From Terriglobales bacterium (GTDB taxonomy: Bacteria; Acidobacteriota; Terriglobia; Terriglobales; Acidobacteriaceae), in the NCBI GenBank assembly GCA_019241735.1, contig JAFAWN010000117.1, positions 1 to 7,268 on the forward strand: a DNA stretch of 7,268 nt. The letters run 5' to 3'. Both the position numbers and the translations under genes were made by a program. The notes beneath the pieces were generated by a model. It saw only the letters and a list, made by a program, of their open reading frames with translations. It had not been told where the DNA came from and made no database searches. Positions within the stretch are counted from its first letter, which is position 1. Each line of letters opens with the position of its first letter. This document shows positions 6,604 to 7,268 of the stretch, in pieces.

Positions 6604-6633
6604 ACCGTAGCACACGACCCCGACATCTGACAA
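6604..6633 (-). promoter_or_regulatory. Possible hfq promoter
   Basis: On the - strand TTGTCA (6633-6628) is followed by an 18-nt spacer and TACGGT (6609-6604). A TGC just before it gives an extended -10 (TGnTA). The start would be near 6596, with a leader of about 78 nt. The -10 hexamer itself matches at only 3 of 6 positions. Confidence 0.35.
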
Positions 6634-6698
6634 TCTGAAAGCTGGAATTGTTTTGCCTAATCCTTTTGGTCGGCGACAACCAGGTATGTGCCCGCGGG

Positions 6699-7268
6699 TC
6701 ACGGCTCCAGTGATGCGGCAAACGCGTCCAGTGAAAGTGGGCGCAACAGGTTTCTTCGCATGCCTCGCTCGACTTCGGATAAGCGGTCGGAAGCTGTGGC
6801 AATCCAATCCAAATCGATGTTGTCGGCAATTTTTCGCAGTTGCGATTCAATGTCAGTATTTCGGATAAATTCCGGCACGGCAGACTTCATGGCCAGCAGA
6901 TCCCGCAATAGTGAGTAGAGCGTCCGAAGCAGGGTTTCAAATTTCGCCCGGCCATCGCCTCCAGCGCGGTAAGTTTCGGTTACCCGGAATAATTCACTGT
7001 GGTCCGCTCTGCCGATTGCAGAGTTGATGATGCTTAGCGCGTTACTGCGCGCGGCCTCAAACGATTCAAGATCAAAGCTATTTGCGCGTCCTACAGCTCC
7101 TTCGCAAAGACGCGCGACCAGAGCGCGTTGTTTAGCATTCCATTCGGGGCGATGCTGCGCCAAATATTCTTCCACTTCCTGCATGCATAGCGGGCACAGT
7201 GGCACGGACATGCAACGAGAACGGATGGTGGGCAGGAGTTCCCCCGGGTTCTCGGCGAGCAGGAAGAT
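6699..7268 (-). CDS. holB: DNA polymerase III delta' subunit, C-terminal part
   Basis: The delta' subunit is part of the clamp-loader complex that places the sliding clamp on primed DNA. Only the last 190 residues are visible, because the frame stays open through the right edge; the ATG at 7211 is internal. The visible part begins IFLLAENPGELLPTIRSRC, which is the sensor-1 region and the SRC motif characteristic of DnaX and delta' AAA+ proteins. RALVARLCEGAVGRANSFDL (about 47-66) is the usual delta' LCxGxxGRA segment of the lid/helical domain. The remainder is the alpha-helical C-terminal collar domain, ending LSLDAFAASLEP. The visible part could in principle belong to DnaX, but the short C-terminal domain ending soon after the helical segment fits HolB better. 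The Walker A region and true start lie outside the window. hfq follows on the same strand. Confidence 0.85.
   Translation of the reverse strand: MFLLAENPGELLPTIRSRCMSVPLCPLCMQEVEEYLAQHRPEWNAKQRALVARLCEGAVGRANSFDLESFEAARSNALSIINSAIGRADHSELFRVTETYRAGGDGRAKFETLLRTLYSLLRDLLAMKSAVPEFIRNTDIESQLRKIADNIDLDWIATASDRLSEVERGMRRNLLRPLSLDAFAASLEP

Noticed and set aside
6667..6682. Inverted repeat TGGTCG/CAACCA after holB as a terminator
   Set aside because: The stem has 6 pairs including one G-U on the - strand, and no T-run follows on either strand.
7211..7211. ATG at 7211 as the start of a separate 170-residue unknown gene
   Set aside because: The frame continues upstream with LLAENPGELLPTIRSRC, a delta'/DnaX motif, so this Met is internal to holB.
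1..7268. A mobile element, CRISPR array, defence or toxin-antitoxin system
   Set aside because: No transposase, integrase, repeat-spacer pattern, or toxin-like small gene was found; every sizeable stretch is occupied by conserved core genes, and the largest gaps (about 170-180 nt) hold promoters.

Overview
The window holds six protein genes, two of them cut by the window edges. It looks like chromosomal core-genome DNA from an Acidobacteriota-type bacterium (Terriglobia/Koribacter-like). The lineage guess rests on the Hfq-like protein, which has a long Arg/Glu-rich N-terminus before its Sm domain, and on the AspRS N-terminus (LDFLGDLRRTH). No marker gene such as rRNA is present, so it is an inference. 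I see no insertion sequence, phage gene, CRISPR array, tRNA or rRNA.

Layout, left to right. (1) On the + strand, the 3' part of a FadN/FadB-type fused 3-hydroxyacyl-CoA dehydrogenase/enoyl-CoA hydratase (3-2087, start outside the window). (2) On the - strand, converging on it, a probable three-gene cluster transcribed leftwards: an HU/IHF-type DNA-binding protein (5361-5092), an EGY-like site-2 protease (5049-4030) and aspartyl-tRNA synthetase aspS (3960-2104). The gaps are 42 and 69 nt, and a TATAAT box before aspS may add an internal promoter. (3) On the + strand, divergent from HU, dCTP deaminase dcd (5529-6080). (4) On the - strand, converging on dcd, the Hfq-like RNA chaperone (6518-6096). 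Upstream of it in the same direction lies the 3' part of holB, the DNA polymerase III delta' subunit (7268-6699).

The genes serve ordinary cell functions: fatty-acid beta-oxidation, tRNA charging, intramembrane proteolysis, nucleoid structure, dUTP supply for dTTP synthesis, post-transcriptional regulation and replication-clamp loading. Several true starts differ from the longest open frame: aspS begins at a TTG with a good Shine-Dalgarno, and dcd and hfq at internal ATGs with Shine-Dalgarno sequences.

I found no convincing undescribed multi-gene system. The points most worth a second look are the reversed domain layout and altered RNA-binding residues of the Hfq-like protein, an apparent pair of back-to-back promoters sharing one -35 heptamer between HU and dcd, an 18-bp tandem repeat inside hfq, and the site-2 protease placed between HU and aspS.
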